Assembly: GCF_014698115.1 (NCBI RefSeq)
Contig: NZ_JACJSJ010000078.1
Location: 1-40,075 of the forward strand
DNA: 40,075 bases
Direction of reading: 5' to 3'
Source: Nostoc sp. FACHB-973
GTDB taxonomy: Bacteria; Cyanobacteriota; Cyanobacteriia; Cyanobacteriales; Nostocaceae
Shown here in pieces: positions 8,817-16,690 of the stretch. The first letter of the stretch is position 1. The number at the start of each line of letters is the position of its first letter. The position numbers and the translations under genes are program-made. The notes beneath the pieces are model-generated. The model saw nothing but the letters and a program-made list of their open reading frames with translations, had not been told where the DNA came from and ran no database searches.

Positions 8817-9267
8817 CCCAAAAATTTCGGTAGCAATTAGCGATCGCCCAACTATAAAACTGTCAGATGGACAGGTATTTGATGCAGTGCGCGTAAAGTT
8901 TGACCCACAGCATGATTTAGCCGCCCTAAAAATTGTCGCCACAGATTTAACCGCTGCAACCATTGGTAATTCCGAGGCGCTACGAGTGGGTGAATTAGTT
9001 TTGGCAGTGGGTAATCCATTTGGTGACAGTGGTGCTGTGACAACTGGAATTATTTATGCAAATAATCCAGGTATGGTTGTAGCGGATTTGCAACTGTATC
9101 CTGGTAATTCTGGAGGGCCACTTGCTGACTGTCTCGGTCGAGTTGTGGGCATTAATACCATGATTGCTAACGGTTTAGCTGTAGCAGTCTCCACCAGCAC
9201 CGTAGACGATTTTTTACAAAAAAATAATGGGCATTGGGAGGTGTGGGAAGGGTGGGAAGCTTTTTTA

Positions 9268-9337
9268 TAATCTCCCTCATCTCCCTCATCTCCCTCATCT
9301 CCCTCATCTCCCCACTCCCCACTCCCCACTCCCCAAT
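9268..9337. repeat. CTCCCTCAT nonamer and CCCCACT heptamer repeats
   Basis: About four copies of CTCCCTCAT followed by four of CCCCACT directly after the protease stop codon. The same nonamer recurs as a longer array at 14652. Confidence 0.88.
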
Positions 9338-9469
9338 TTCTACCCCATAACTAAACCAAAATGCATAATTAGTAGGAGGTGGCAACCTCCTCTGTTGGAG
9401 AAGTGTCTCATCTTAAAGTAGTAGACGCCATAATTCAGAGCGTCAAACAGATACTAATGTGATGATTAG

Positions 9470-10624
9470 ATGATCAACATGAAATTCCAACTTTACTTAG
9501 GCTCTTTATTTTCCCAGATTAAAGTGCGTCATTGGTGGGTAAGTGTCCTCTTATGGATAGCTTTGGTTGCCCCAGCTCAAGCGTCTGTAATCTTGCGCGT
9601 AGCAATTGAGAGGGGGGTTAATCAGGTAAAAGTGGGCAGTTCCACAACTGGGATTGTTAAGGATAGCACTGGCCGGACTTTGGGACAGTTGCCGGCGATG
9701 AGTGCATTTTATGCTCAAGCGGTTCCTGGGGGAGTGGCTTTAGATAAGTGGCAGTCTGGTTTATTTTGGATTGAGCCGACAGGTAAAGGATTCGTTTATA
9801 TTGGCGATCGCTGGTATCGGGGTAGAACTCTGGTTGTCCCCACAGAAAAAGGTTTAACTGCTGTTAACTGGGTTGATGACCAAGAGTATCTCTACAGCGT
9901 TCTTGGTGGCGAAATGGATGCTAGCTGGCCTCAAGAAGCTTTGAAAGCCCAGGCGATCGCAGCCCGCACTTATGCCCTTTACGAACGAGAAAAACAGCGC
10001 AATAATCCCGTTTACGATTTAGGCAACACCCCCGATCGCTGGCAAATTTACAAAGGTGTTATTAGTGAATCTCCTGCTACTTACAAAGCAGTTGATGAAA
10101 CAGCTAACCAGGTACTAACTTACAAAAACAAAATTATTCTCTCAGTTTTCCACGCTTGTTCCGGCGGACACACCGAAAATGTGGAAGATGTTTGGGGAAA
10201 CACTTTACCTTACCTGCGTGCTGTTCAAGACTACGACCAAAATATCAAAGAGTGTAATTGGGTGAAAACCTTTTCGTCCAGTGAAATTAGCGCTAAATTT
10301 CCTGAGGTAGGCACTGTAACGGCGATGATTCCAGAAACATTCTCGCCTTTTAGGAGTGTCAAAGTCTTGAAAATTGTCGGCAACAAAGGCACAAAAGTGT
10401 TGCAGGGCGAAGAAGTACGGACAGCGCTCAAACTAAAAAGTACCCGTTTTAGCATCTCCAAGGGAGCAGATGGTAGTTTTGTCCTCCAAGGACTTGGCTT
10501 CGGTCATGGTTTAGGCATGAGTCAATGGGGAGCGTACAATTTGGCTCGTCAAGGAGTGAACCACCTACAAATTTTGGGGCATTATTACAAAGGTGTAGCT
10601 CTAACACCAATTAAGGCAAAGTAA
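9470..10624 (+). CDS. Exported SpoIID/LytB-domain protein (putative peptidoglycan lytic transglycosylase)
   Basis: A 384-residue protein with an N-terminal signal peptide or anchor (hydrophobic about 22-36, AQAS cleavage-like site near 37-39). The SpoIID domain spans about 135-375. The catalytic Glu of the family is in LGGEMDASWP (E148), followed by KAQAIAARTYAL. The His/Cys cluster FHACSGGHTE (H228, C230, H234) and the terminal GLGFGHGLGMSQWGA are intact. SpoIID cleaves denuded glycan strands during sporulation in Firmicutes; in cyanobacteria the homologue presumably remodels the cell wall, perhaps at septa, which is inference. Starts at 9470 and 9479 (MKFQ) are both possible; neither has a strong ribosome site. 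It stands alone. Confidence 0.88.
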   Translation: MINMKFQLYLGSLFSQIKVRHWWVSVLLWIALVAPAQASVILRVAIERGVNQVKVGSSTTGIVKDSTGRTLGQLPAMSAFYAQAVPGGVALDKWQSGLFWIEPTGKGFVYIGDRWYRGRTLVVPTEKGLTAVNWVDDQEYLYSVLGGEMDASWPQEALKAQAIAARTYALYEREKQRNNPVYDLGNTPDRWQIYKGVISESPATYKAVDETANQVLTYKNKIILSVFHACSGGHTENVEDVWGNTLPYLRAVQDYDQNIKECNWVKTFSSSEISAKFPEVGTVTAMIPETFSPFRSVKVLKIVGNKGTKVLQGEEVRTALKLKSTRFSISKGADGSFVLQGLGFGHGLGMSQWGAYNLARQGVNHLQILGHYYKGVALTPIKAK

Positions 10625-10649
10625 GTCCACCGTTGTACTTAACCATAAT

Positions 10650-10677
10650 GTAGGGTCGCACAGTTAGCTGACCCTAC
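10650..10677 (+). terminator. Hairpin after the SpoIID-like gene
   Basis: GTAGGGTC and GACCCTAC form an 8-bp stem with a 12-base loop 25 bases after the stop codon, followed by a T-rich stretch. It resembles the dispersed GTAGGG...CCCTAC repeats found at 20092, 32165 and 39807, so it may be a captured repeat acting as a terminator. Confidence 0.45.
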
Positions 10678-10739
10678 GGTAATTTGATTTTTACTTTATA
10701 TAGGAATCCGGTTTGATTTTTGAACAAAATTAAGTATTT

Positions 10740-10877
10740 GTAGTGGCGTGTCAAGACTAAAATGTTGCAATAAATTTTCTTGTGGGGCGGGCATCTTGCC
10801 CGCCAATTAGGACGGCAGAGACGCCCATCCCACAGGAGGAAAGCTAATGCACTACTTTAGTCTTGCCACGCCACTAC
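10740..10877. mobile_element. MITE-like element with imperfect inverted ends of about 28 bp
   Basis: The left end GTAGTGGCGTGTCAAGACTA and the reverse complement of the right end, GTAGTGGCGTGGCAAGACTA, differ at one position over 20 bases, with weaker pairing further in. The interior holds a perfect hairpin GGCGGGCA-TCT-TGCCCGCC (10786-10804) and no ORF. It is probably a non-autonomous element whose parent transposase lies elsewhere. Confidence 0.6.
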
Positions 10878-10931
10878 GTATCTTTTCAAAAATAAAATAT
10901 TAGTCCTATAAATAACTTGTGTATTAAATAT

Positions 10932-10962
10932 CAAAAGCCCGGTTTTAATGACCAGGCTTTTG
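10932..10962. other. Hairpin in the long gap before the DUF2237 gene
   Basis: CAAAAGCCCGGT and ACCAGGCTTTTG pair except for one internal mismatch. A-runs rather than T-runs follow on the plus strand, so it is not a canonical rho-independent terminator. The rest of 10878-11243 shows no gene. Confidence 0.4.
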
Positions 10963-11243
10963 AAAAAATGGGGCTATATTCCCCTAAGGTTAGTTATAAA
11001 AGTTCAGTATAATTATCGTTGCTCTGATATGTAATACCACTCCAGTATTATTGATTCCGGAAAATTAGGGAAAATTTTTGAGAGTAATTTTGATCTCCAA
11101 CTCGATGAGCAAAATACAGCAAGCAACTAACAGTTTTAAGAGGGCGCGGCGATCCGGATAAAACTAATATTCATCAAAGAGTCGGACTCTGATTCCTACT
11201 GAATTCTGAGTTATCAATTCTGAATTCTTCTTCACAAATGAGC

Positions 11244-11266
11244 TGATATTGGTAAAATCAATATCA
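11244..11266 (+). promoter_or_regulatory. Candidate operator palindrome upstream of the DUF2237 gene
   Basis: TGATATTG-N7-CAATATCA is a perfect 8-bp inverted repeat ending 19 bases before the ATG at 11286. Its size and spacing suit a dimeric repressor site over a promoter, but no regulator is identified and it could instead form an mRNA hairpin. Confidence 0.35.
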
Positions 11267-11285
11267 TACTCATGTAAGTGAAGCA

Positions 11286-11651
11286 ATGAATTCAAACGTA
11301 ATTGGTGGAGACCTAGAAGTTTGCTGCACTTCTCCCATAACTGGGTTCTACCGGGACGGCTTTTGTCGTACAGGTGGCCAGGATTTTGGGTCACACGTCA
11401 TATGTGCCCAAGTAACACAAGAATTCCTTGAATTTACCAAATCGCGCGGCAATGACCTGAGTACACCTGTTCCTGAATATAATTTTCCTGGACTCAAAGA
11501 AGGCGATCGCTGGTGCTTGTGTGCTTCTCGCTGGAAAGAAGCCCTCGATGCCGGCGTTGCTCCCCCAGTAATCCTTTCAGCAACTCATCCTAGAGCTTTG
11601 GAAGTAGTTTCCCTAGACGATCTCAAAAAACATGCCGTAACTTCTTCTTGA
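11286..11651 (+). CDS. DUF2237 family protein
   Basis: A 121-residue soluble protein matching the small DUF2237 family, which has no established function. The conserved pattern is visible: a Cys pair early (EVCCTSPITGFYRDGFC), DFGSHVICAQVT, and a C-terminal RWCLCASRWKEAL followed by APPVILSATHPRALEV. Multiple conserved Cys and His residues suggest metal or redox chemistry, but that is only a guess. The stop codon is followed immediately by a GGGGATT repeat tract. It has no operon partner. Confidence 0.85.
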   Translation: MNSNVIGGDLEVCCTSPITGFYRDGFCRTGGQDFGSHVICAQVTQEFLEFTKSRGNDLSTPVPEYNFPGLKEGDRWCLCASRWKEALDAGVAPPVILSATHPRALEVVSLDDLKKHAVTSS

Positions 11652-11835
11652 TTGGGGATTGGGGATTGGGGATTGGGGATTGGGGATTGGGCATGGGAAG
11701 AGGACAAGGGGGACATGGTAGCAATTTTTCTCCCTTGTCTCCCCCCTCTCCCTCATCCCCCTAATCTCCCTCATCTCCCACACTCCCCCATCTCCCCACA
11801 CTCCCCACTCCCCACTCCCCACTCCCCACTCCCCA
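11652..11835. repeat. GGGGATT tract and CT-rich repeats between convergent genes
   Basis: Five copies of GGGGATT (about 11654-11690) are followed by CTCCCTCATC, ACTCCCCATC and CCCCACT units up to the kinase stop codon at 11836. No gene is present; apparent ORFs here are repeat translations. Confidence 0.88.
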
Positions 11836-13995
11836 CTAACTCACCGGAACTTCTACAGGCAGTTTCAATACATTAACAACCACACCAATTAATTTCGTGG
11901 GGTCAATTGGCTTAGGTAGATGCTGTTGAAATCCGGCTGCAAGCGCTTGCAAGCGGTCTTCGTCTCGCGTGTATGCAGTTAAAGCGATCGCCGGAATGCG
12001 TCCGCCTTTTTCTGGTTCTAAAGAACGCAGTTTACGAATCAGCGTGTAACCATCTTGCTCTGACATACCGATGTCGCTAATCAGGATATCTGGTTTTGCT
12101 TGTTCTAATACTGCTAATGCTTCATCCACTGACGCCACCGCAGTGGCAACTGCCCCATAGTCCTCAAACATAAAACTGAGAAAGTTACGGGTATCTGTTT
12201 CATCATCTACAACTAAAACTTTTAATCCAGCAAGGGGAGTAGAGACTTCAGGGGGAGAAATTTCTCCTGCTGCTTCTCTACTGGCTTTGTTTCCCCGATT
12301 GTCTTGTAGCAATGGCAGCTTCACAGTAAAGGTTGCTCCCTGTTCTGTGCCTGGACTTTCGGCCGAGATGGTGCCTTTGTGCAGTTCTACCAAGTGACGA
12401 ACGATCGCTAATCCTAGTCCTAGTCCATTGTGCGATCGTGTTGTGGTGCTGTCTGCTTGCCGGAAGCGCTCAAATACTTTCGGTAAAAACTCTGAACTGA
12501 TGCCAATGCCTGTATCTATTACTTGAATTTGGGCGTATTGGAATTTTGGATTTTGGATTTTGGATTTTGGATTACTGCTTTCATTAGTGCTTGAAGAGTT
12601 GAAGTTTTCATTCTCAGATTCCAATCCCAAAGACGCTCCATTACTCGCTAAAAGAGGGCTATCGTCAATTGAAAATCCAAAATAGGTAGACAGCCTGACT
12701 TCTACCCTACCACCTTTATGTGTAAACTTAATGGCGTTAGTTAATAGATTCCAAACAACTTGCTGTAAACGGGCTGGATCGCCATAGACTGAACCAACCG
12801 TTGTATCCAAGACAGTATTTAATTGAATATCTTTCGCTTCTGCCAAGGGACGCACTGCTTCTAAGGCTGCCTCCATCACCGAGTTCAAATTCACAGCACA
12901 TACATTTAATCGCAACTGACCACGGATAATCCTTGATACATCCAAAATATCCTCAATTAGTTGCATCTGAGATGTAGCGTTGCGCTCGATCGCCTCTAGG
13001 GCGCGGGAAGTGGCTTTCTCGTCAAGTTTCTTAGAGCGGAGGATTTTTGACCAGCCAAGCATCGAAGTTAGGGGTGTGCGGAGTTCGTGGGAGAGGACAG
13101 CGAGAAATTCATCTTTCATCCGATTTGCTGCTTCTGCTTCCTGTCTCGCCGTTTGTTCTCGAATTACTTGAGCGCGGACTTCTTCTGCTTGCTTGCGTTC
13201 AGTAATATCTTCAAGGGTGCCCACATATCCCAGTAATTCCCCTTGACTGGAAAGCATGGGTGATGAACGAACCTGAACCCAACGAACATTGCCATGAGTA
13301 GTTTGAAAGCGAAATTCTTCGGAGTAGTCACGACCTTCATTAATGTAGCCAGACCAACTAACAACCGCTCGTTCTCTATCTTCAGGATGAACAGATTCCA
13401 GCCATCTCTTTTCTAAACTCTCTGCCGCTTTCATACCACAAATTGTCTGATAACGCGGATTCGTATACCTACAACGTCCTTCTGTATCAATTTCAAAAAT
13501 GCCAACTGGTGAGCAGGTACTCAGGGAACGAAATCTCTCTTCACTTTGCCTGAGTTCGGCATTAACGGCTACTAATTGCGCTGCTTGTAGCTTGACGGCT
13601 TCTGTTTTCTTAAATAGTTCTGCGAATACTGTGACTTTAGAAGTGAGGATATTGGGATCTATTGGTTTGAGTAAATAGTCCACTGCACCCAAAGCATAGC
13701 CTTTAAATAGCATTTGGTCGCTGGTGCTAAAGGCGGTAAGAAAGATAATTGGCGTGTGACGCGATCGCCCGCGATTGCGAATCAAAGTCGCAGTTTCAAA
13801 GCCATCCATCCCTGGCATTTGCACATCCAACAAAATCACTGCAAAGTCCTGATGCAGCAGACACCTTAAAGCTTCTTCCCCAGAAGTAGCTCTCACCAGA
13901 TTCTCACCTAGTTTTTCTAGGATTGCCTCTAGTGCGAGTAAATTTTCCAGCTTATCATCTACCAGGAGGATGTTGACTTTGGGTTCCATCTGCAT
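11836..13995 (-). CDS. Hybrid sensor histidine kinase (REC-PAS-HisKA-HATPase-REC)
   Basis: A 719-residue soluble two-component protein. Domains in order: receiver (about 6-122, phosphoacceptor D57 in LLDVQMPGMDG), PAS with PAC (about 150-268), coiled linker, HisKA with H303 in LSHELRTPL, HATPase with N-box WNLLTNAIKF (about 415-424), G1 DTGIGIS (D494) and GLGLGLAIV, and a C-terminal receiver (about 591-710, D641 in ISDIGM). Between the N and G1 boxes lies a low-complexity insert (about 438-488) partly encoded by a TTTTGGA heptamer repeat. There are no membrane segments, so the input is cytoplasmic or comes through the first receiver. It lies four bases downstream of the cheB-like gene and is surely co-transcribed. 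Starts at 13995 and 13989 are equivalent. The TAG stop lies at the edge of a CCCCACT repeat. Confidence 0.93.
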   Translation of the reverse strand: MQMEPKVNILLVDDKLENLLALEAILEKLGENLVRATSGEEALRCLLHQDFAVILLDVQMPGMDGFETATLIRNRGRSRHTPIIFLTAFSTSDQMLFKGYALGAVDYLLKPIDPNILTSKVTVFAELFKKTEAVKLQAAQLVAVNAELRQSEERFRSLSTCSPVGIFEIDTEGRCRYTNPRYQTICGMKAAESLEKRWLESVHPEDRERAVVSWSGYINEGRDYSEEFRFQTTHGNVRWVQVRSSPMLSSQGELLGYVGTLEDITERKQAEEVRAQVIREQTARQEAEAANRMKDEFLAVLSHELRTPLTSMLGWSKILRSKKLDEKATSRALEAIERNATSQMQLIEDILDVSRIIRGQLRLNVCAVNLNSVMEAALEAVRPLAEAKDIQLNTVLDTTVGSVYGDPARLQQVVWNLLTNAIKFTHKGGRVEVRLSTYFGFSIDDSPLLASNGASLGLESENENFNSSSTNESSNPKSKIQNPKFQYAQIQVIDTGIGISSEFLPKVFERFRQADSTTTRSHNGLGLGLAIVRHLVELHKGTISAESPGTEQGATFTVKLPLLQDNRGNKASREAAGEISPPEVSTPLAGLKVLVVDDETDTRNFLSFMFEDYGAVATAVASVDEALAVLEQAKPDILISDIGMSEQDGYTLIRKLRSLEPEKGGRIPAIALTAYTRDEDRLQALAAGFQQHLPKPIDPTKLIGVVVNVLKLPVEVPVS
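12543..12572. repeat. Intragenic heptamer repeat (TTTTGGA)4
   Basis: Four copies sit inside the histidine kinase gene and encode NPKSKIQNPKF on the minus strand. The array stays in frame with the gene and falls in the variable loop of the ATP-binding domain. Confidence 0.85.
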
Positions 13996-13999
13996 GGGT

Positions 14000-14587
14000 T
14001 CATTTCCGTGATAAGTAACAAAGCTTGACTATTTTGTCAGCAATGTCTGAGAGTGTCAAAATCCAGTCTACTGCAACAGCAGAAATTGCTGCCTCTGGCA
14101 TAATGCTGCTCTCTGCTGTGGCGGGTTCCTGTACAATAGTGATTCCTCCCCGCGCTTTTATTTTTTTTAAACCTTGCTTACCATCATGATTGGCTCCTGT
14201 CAATATTATACCGATAACTTCCTCGCCATATATATCGGCTGCGGACTCAAATAATACATCAATTGATGGTCGGGCATAGGAAACAGGCTCATCGGTGGAA
14301 AGAGCAAAGTGACCTGGTTCAACGAGCAAGTGATAATCTGCTGGAGCTAGGTAGATATGCCTTGGTAGTATTTCGTCTTTGTCTTCTACTTCTTGAATCG
14401 GTAAGGAAATCGATTCTTGTAATAATTCCTGGAGTGCTTTGTTCGACTCTTTGTGACGGTGTTGGACGATGGCGATCGGTACTGAAAAATCCGCTGGCAA
14501 CTTTTGGAGAATGATTTTCAGCGCTGATAATCCACCTAATGAAGTACCAATCACCACAATTTTAAATGACACCAATTTAATCCTCAT
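14000..14587 (-). CDS. Stand-alone CheB-type methylesterase domain protein
   Basis: A 195-residue CheB catalytic domain without the usual receiver. The catalytic triad is visible: Ser in IGTSLGGLSAL, His in IVQHRHKES, and Asp in LTGANHDGKQG. CheB removes methyl groups from glutamates of chemoreceptors. Orphan versions next to hybrid kinases are common in cyanobacteria and may act on receptors or have other targets. There is no cheR neighbour here. It is the first gene of a two-gene unit with the hybrid kinase, separated from it by four bases. Confidence 0.9.
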   Translation of the reverse strand: MRIKLVSFKIVVIGTSLGGLSALKIILQKLPADFSVPIAIVQHRHKESNKALQELLQESISLPIQEVEDKDEILPRHIYLAPADYHLLVEPGHFALSTDEPVSYARPSIDVLFESAADIYGEEVIGIILTGANHDGKQGLKKIKARGGITIVQEPATAESSIMPEAAISAVAVDWILTLSDIADKIVKLCYLSRK

Positions 14588-14651
14588 ACCCGCCGAATAT
14601 GGGTATTGGGCATGGGAAGAGGCTGGGGGAAGGGCGCACAGGGGAAAAACT

Positions 14652-14756
14652 CATCTCCCTCATCTCCCTCATCTCCCTCATCTCCCTCATCTCCCTCATC
14701 TCCCTCATCTCCCTCATCTCCCTCATCTCCCTCATCTCCCTCATCTCCCCATTCCC
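14652..14756. repeat. CATCTCCCT nonamer array, about 11 copies
   Basis: Ten perfect copies of CATCTCCCT plus one variant lie end to end (14652-14750), then CCCCATT units. The 9-base period keeps several frames open on both strands, giving spurious ORFs. No coding function is supported. Confidence 0.93.
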
Positions 14757-15501
14757 CATTCCCTACTTCTCCCGCAACTACTGAAGATTATATATTTTTG
14801 TCATTTGCTTTACAAATAAATATTTTATAAATGTGAAATACTTTACATAAAAGTATCCTCTTTATGTTTAATAATATTTTAATTATGCAAATTTAGATAC
14901 ATTTAAAAAGCATTATTTTTGCTAGTTAAATATTTTTTTAAACTTTAATCTTTTATTTTTTGACAATTCATAAAAATTTACTTAAGCTAAAAGATAGGTT
15001 AAGCAAATCAACAAACGACAGCGATTTTGTTTAGCTACATTAACAATTGCTGTTGCAGACTATCGGCATGAGGAAGGAATCGCCAGCAAAAGTATTGTCT
15101 GTAGGCAAATTAACCAGATTTGACTACAAAAAGCTAAGACATGACTAAGCATATTGCACCGCGCAAATATTAAATCAGTGAACAGTTATCAAGATTTTAA
15201 AGGGGGACTGATAACTTGAGAATTCAGAATTCAGAATCCAGAATTCAGAATTAATAAGGCTTGGATAACCAAGGTTAATAATTTTAACAAAATCAAGCGG
15301 GTATAAAACCATTGATTTTCCAGCCATTCTGACTGCTGACTCCTGACTCCTGAATTCTGAATTCTGAATTCTGACATGATAACTAATAACTGCTGAACAG
15401 ATTCGGGTCATTTATTGATGGATACTTGTGGTGATGTTAGTGAGTGTCCATAAACCTTTGAAGTTAGGCTCAAATGCGGTAAATATGTCCAGGAGAACAC
15501 A
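14757..15501. other. Long A+T-rich intergenic region upstream of the oxidase operon
   Basis: Between the divergent cheB and oxidase operons there are about 740 bases without a supportable gene. The A+T-rich part (14780-15010) contains GTG-N8-TAC at 14833-14846, one base off the NtcA consensus, but about 650 bases from the first oxidase-operon gene. The region must hold the oxidase operon promoter. An AGGAG ribosome site at 15491-15495 precedes the first gene. Confidence 0.5.
15218..15377. repeat. Inverted pair of AGAATTC-type heptamer repeats
   Basis: An array of AATTCAG units (15218-15254) is answered by CTGAATT units (about 15347-15376) in the opposite orientation, so the two can form a long imperfect hairpin about 130-250 bases before the oxidase operon. 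Confidence 0.7.
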
Positions 15502-16002
15502 ATGCTTGAGTATTTTACATCTTTGAATGACCACAATTTGCCGTATCCAGATACGATTCACCCCATCGTTGTCCACTTCGTAATTGCGATGGTGTTGTTT
15601 TCCTTCTTCTGCGATGTAGTTGGCTATTTCACTGGTAAAACTCGTCTGTTTGAGGTGAGTTGGTGGAATATGTTTGTCGCCACGATCGCTATTTTCGTAG
15701 CCATCATTTTTGGTCAGTTTGAAGCCGGTTTAGCACAACCTTACAGCCTAGCTAAATCGGTGCTGAATTTGCATACGTTGATTGGTTGGTCGCTTTCGGG
15801 AATCATCGCGGCGATTACAGCTTGGCGCTATGTAATTCGTAGCCGTAACCCGCAAAAAGTACCGTTTTATTATCTGGGAGCCGGACTAATTTTAACTTTA
15901 ATAGTTGGCTTGCAGGTATATCTCGGAGATCAACTTGTGTGGGTGTATGGACTGCATACAGTACCAGTTGTGGAAGCAGTAAAGGATGGTTTATTGCCAT
16001 GA
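15502..16002 (+). CDS. DUF2231 membrane protein, first of a pair in the oxidase operon
   Basis: A 166-residue protein with four membrane helices (about 20-42, 55-72, 88-108, 122-142). Histidines sit at the helix ends: IHPIVVHF (H20, H25), LHTLIGW (H91) and YGLHTVP (H152). The same pattern recurs in the next gene. The paired histidines in a four-helix bundle suggest heme b binding, which is inference. A good ribosome site (AGGAG) lies 6 bases before the ATG. Its stop codon overlaps the next start (ATGA), so translation is probably coupled. Being first in the operon, it may supply an extra subunit, assembly factor or electron input for the oxidase. Confidence 0.85.
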   Translation: MLEYFTSLNDHNLPYPDTIHPIVVHFVIAMVLFSFFCDVVGYFTGKTRLFEVSWWNMFVATIAIFVAIIFGQFEAGLAQPYSLAKSVLNLHTLIGWSLSGIIAAITAWRYVIRSRNPQKVPFYYLGAGLILTLIVGLQVYLGDQLVWVYGLHTVPVVEAVKDGLLP

Positions 16003-16616
16003 ACTCAGAACTGATTGACCAATTGAACGGACAACTAGGCGCAAACGGATTACCTTATACAATTCCCATTCATCCCAACTTAGTCCATCTGACACTGGGT
16101 TTATTCATCATTGGCATGACCTTTGATATCGTTGGTGTCTTGTTTCCCTTCCAAAAATGGGTCTTCAAATTTTTGGGAATTACTGTGGAACGTGACAACT
16201 TCTTTGAAGTTGGCTGGTACAACATGTTCGCTTCCTGCATCATTACATTTTTCACAGTGGGAGCAGGTTTTTACGAAATGCTGTTGGCAACACCACCAGC
16301 TGATGTGAAAAGTGCCTGGGGATTGCAGGCAATGGAAACCATGCTTTGGCATGGTGTCGGTGGTGTGTTCTTATTAGCGGTGATTGTTGCCATGACCATC
16401 TGGAGAGGATGGCAGCGCTTCGTTTGGAGCAAACAAGAATATAGACAGACAGATAGACAAGTGCAATGGATCTATCTGTTCGCAGGCATAGCAATCATGT
16501 TCATTATGTACATCCACGGCACACTAGGAGCGCAATTAGCCGCCGAGTTTGGTGTACACAACACAGCAGATAAATTACTGCGACTAGGCCAAGACCTCAA
16601 CACAACACTCAAATAA
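15999..16616 (+). CDS. DUF2231 membrane protein, second of the pair
   Basis: A 205-residue four-helix membrane protein. I start at ATG 15999, which overlaps the previous stop as ATGA; a longer frame back to 15939 would run inside the upstream gene. The conserved pattern matches the first copy: IHPNLVHL (H25, H30), LWHGVGG (H118), IHGTLGAQL (H173) and FGVHNTAD (H187). The two genes appear to be diverged duplicates, consistent with a heterodimer. The downstream oxidase subunit II follows after a 74-base gap filled by repeats. Confidence 0.85.
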   Translation: MNSELIDQLNGQLGANGLPYTIPIHPNLVHLTLGLFIIGMTFDIVGVLFPFQKWVFKFLGITVERDNFFEVGWYNMFASCIITFFTVGAGFYEMLLATPPADVKSAWGLQAMETMLWHGVGGVFLLAVIVAMTIWRGWQRFVWSKQEYRQTDRQVQWIYLFAGIAIMFIMYIHGTLGAQLAAEFGVHNTADKLLRLGQDLNTTLK

Positions 16617-16620
16617 GTAA

Positions 16621-16675
16621 GTCGTCATTAGTCATTTGTCCTTTGACCAATGACTAATGACTAATGACCAATGAC
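16621..16675. repeat. AATGACT / AGTCATT heptamer repeats
   Basis: Copies of GTCATTTGTC and AATGACTAATGACC units occupy the gap before oxidase subunit II, in two orientations able to form a hairpin within the operon mRNA. Confidence 0.75.
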
Positions 16676-16690
16676 TAACGATCAATAACC

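Larger units (their letters stand above)
7346..9270 (+). pseudogene. Trypsin-like S1C serine protease gene interrupted by an IS200/IS605-type element
   Basis: Two gene parts flank the insertion. The 5' part (7346-7503) encodes MANTTLTDIA... through VIWRSDGLIITNAH with the catalytic His. The 3' part (about 8815-9270) encodes KLSDGQVFDAV, the Asp in QHDLAALKI, and PGNSGGPLAD with the catalytic Ser. Joining base 7503 to base 8817 restores one open frame (..NAHLTPKISVAISDRP..), so loss of the element would give a protein of roughly 200 residues with a full triad and no PDZ domain. As sequenced, translation stops at a TAA at 7517-7519. The C-terminus (HWEVWEGWEAFL) is encoded by repeat-like DNA. 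I use ATG 7346 rather than the upstream TTG at 7331. Confidence 0.85.

Noticed and set aside
11056..11061. TCCGGA, like the heterocyst-specific DIF promoter motif
   Set aside because: No -10 box at the proper distance; a six-base match is expected by chance.
14469..14830. Overlapping ORFs on both strands across the CATCTCCCT array
   Set aside because: They are translations of a 9-base repeat (SLISLI, SPSSPS, MREMRE), with no domain or ribosome site; the real feature is the repeat.
14833..14846. GTG-N8-TAC, NtcA-like site
   Set aside because: One mismatch in the six fixed bases and about 650 bases from the oxidase operon; too weak to annotate, though the third oxidase of Anabaena is known to respond to nitrogen step-down.
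15939..15998. Longer start for the second DUF2231 protein
   Set aside because: The extra residues (MGVWTAYSTSC...) are out-of-frame translation of the upstream gene; the ATGA overlap at 15999 is the natural start.
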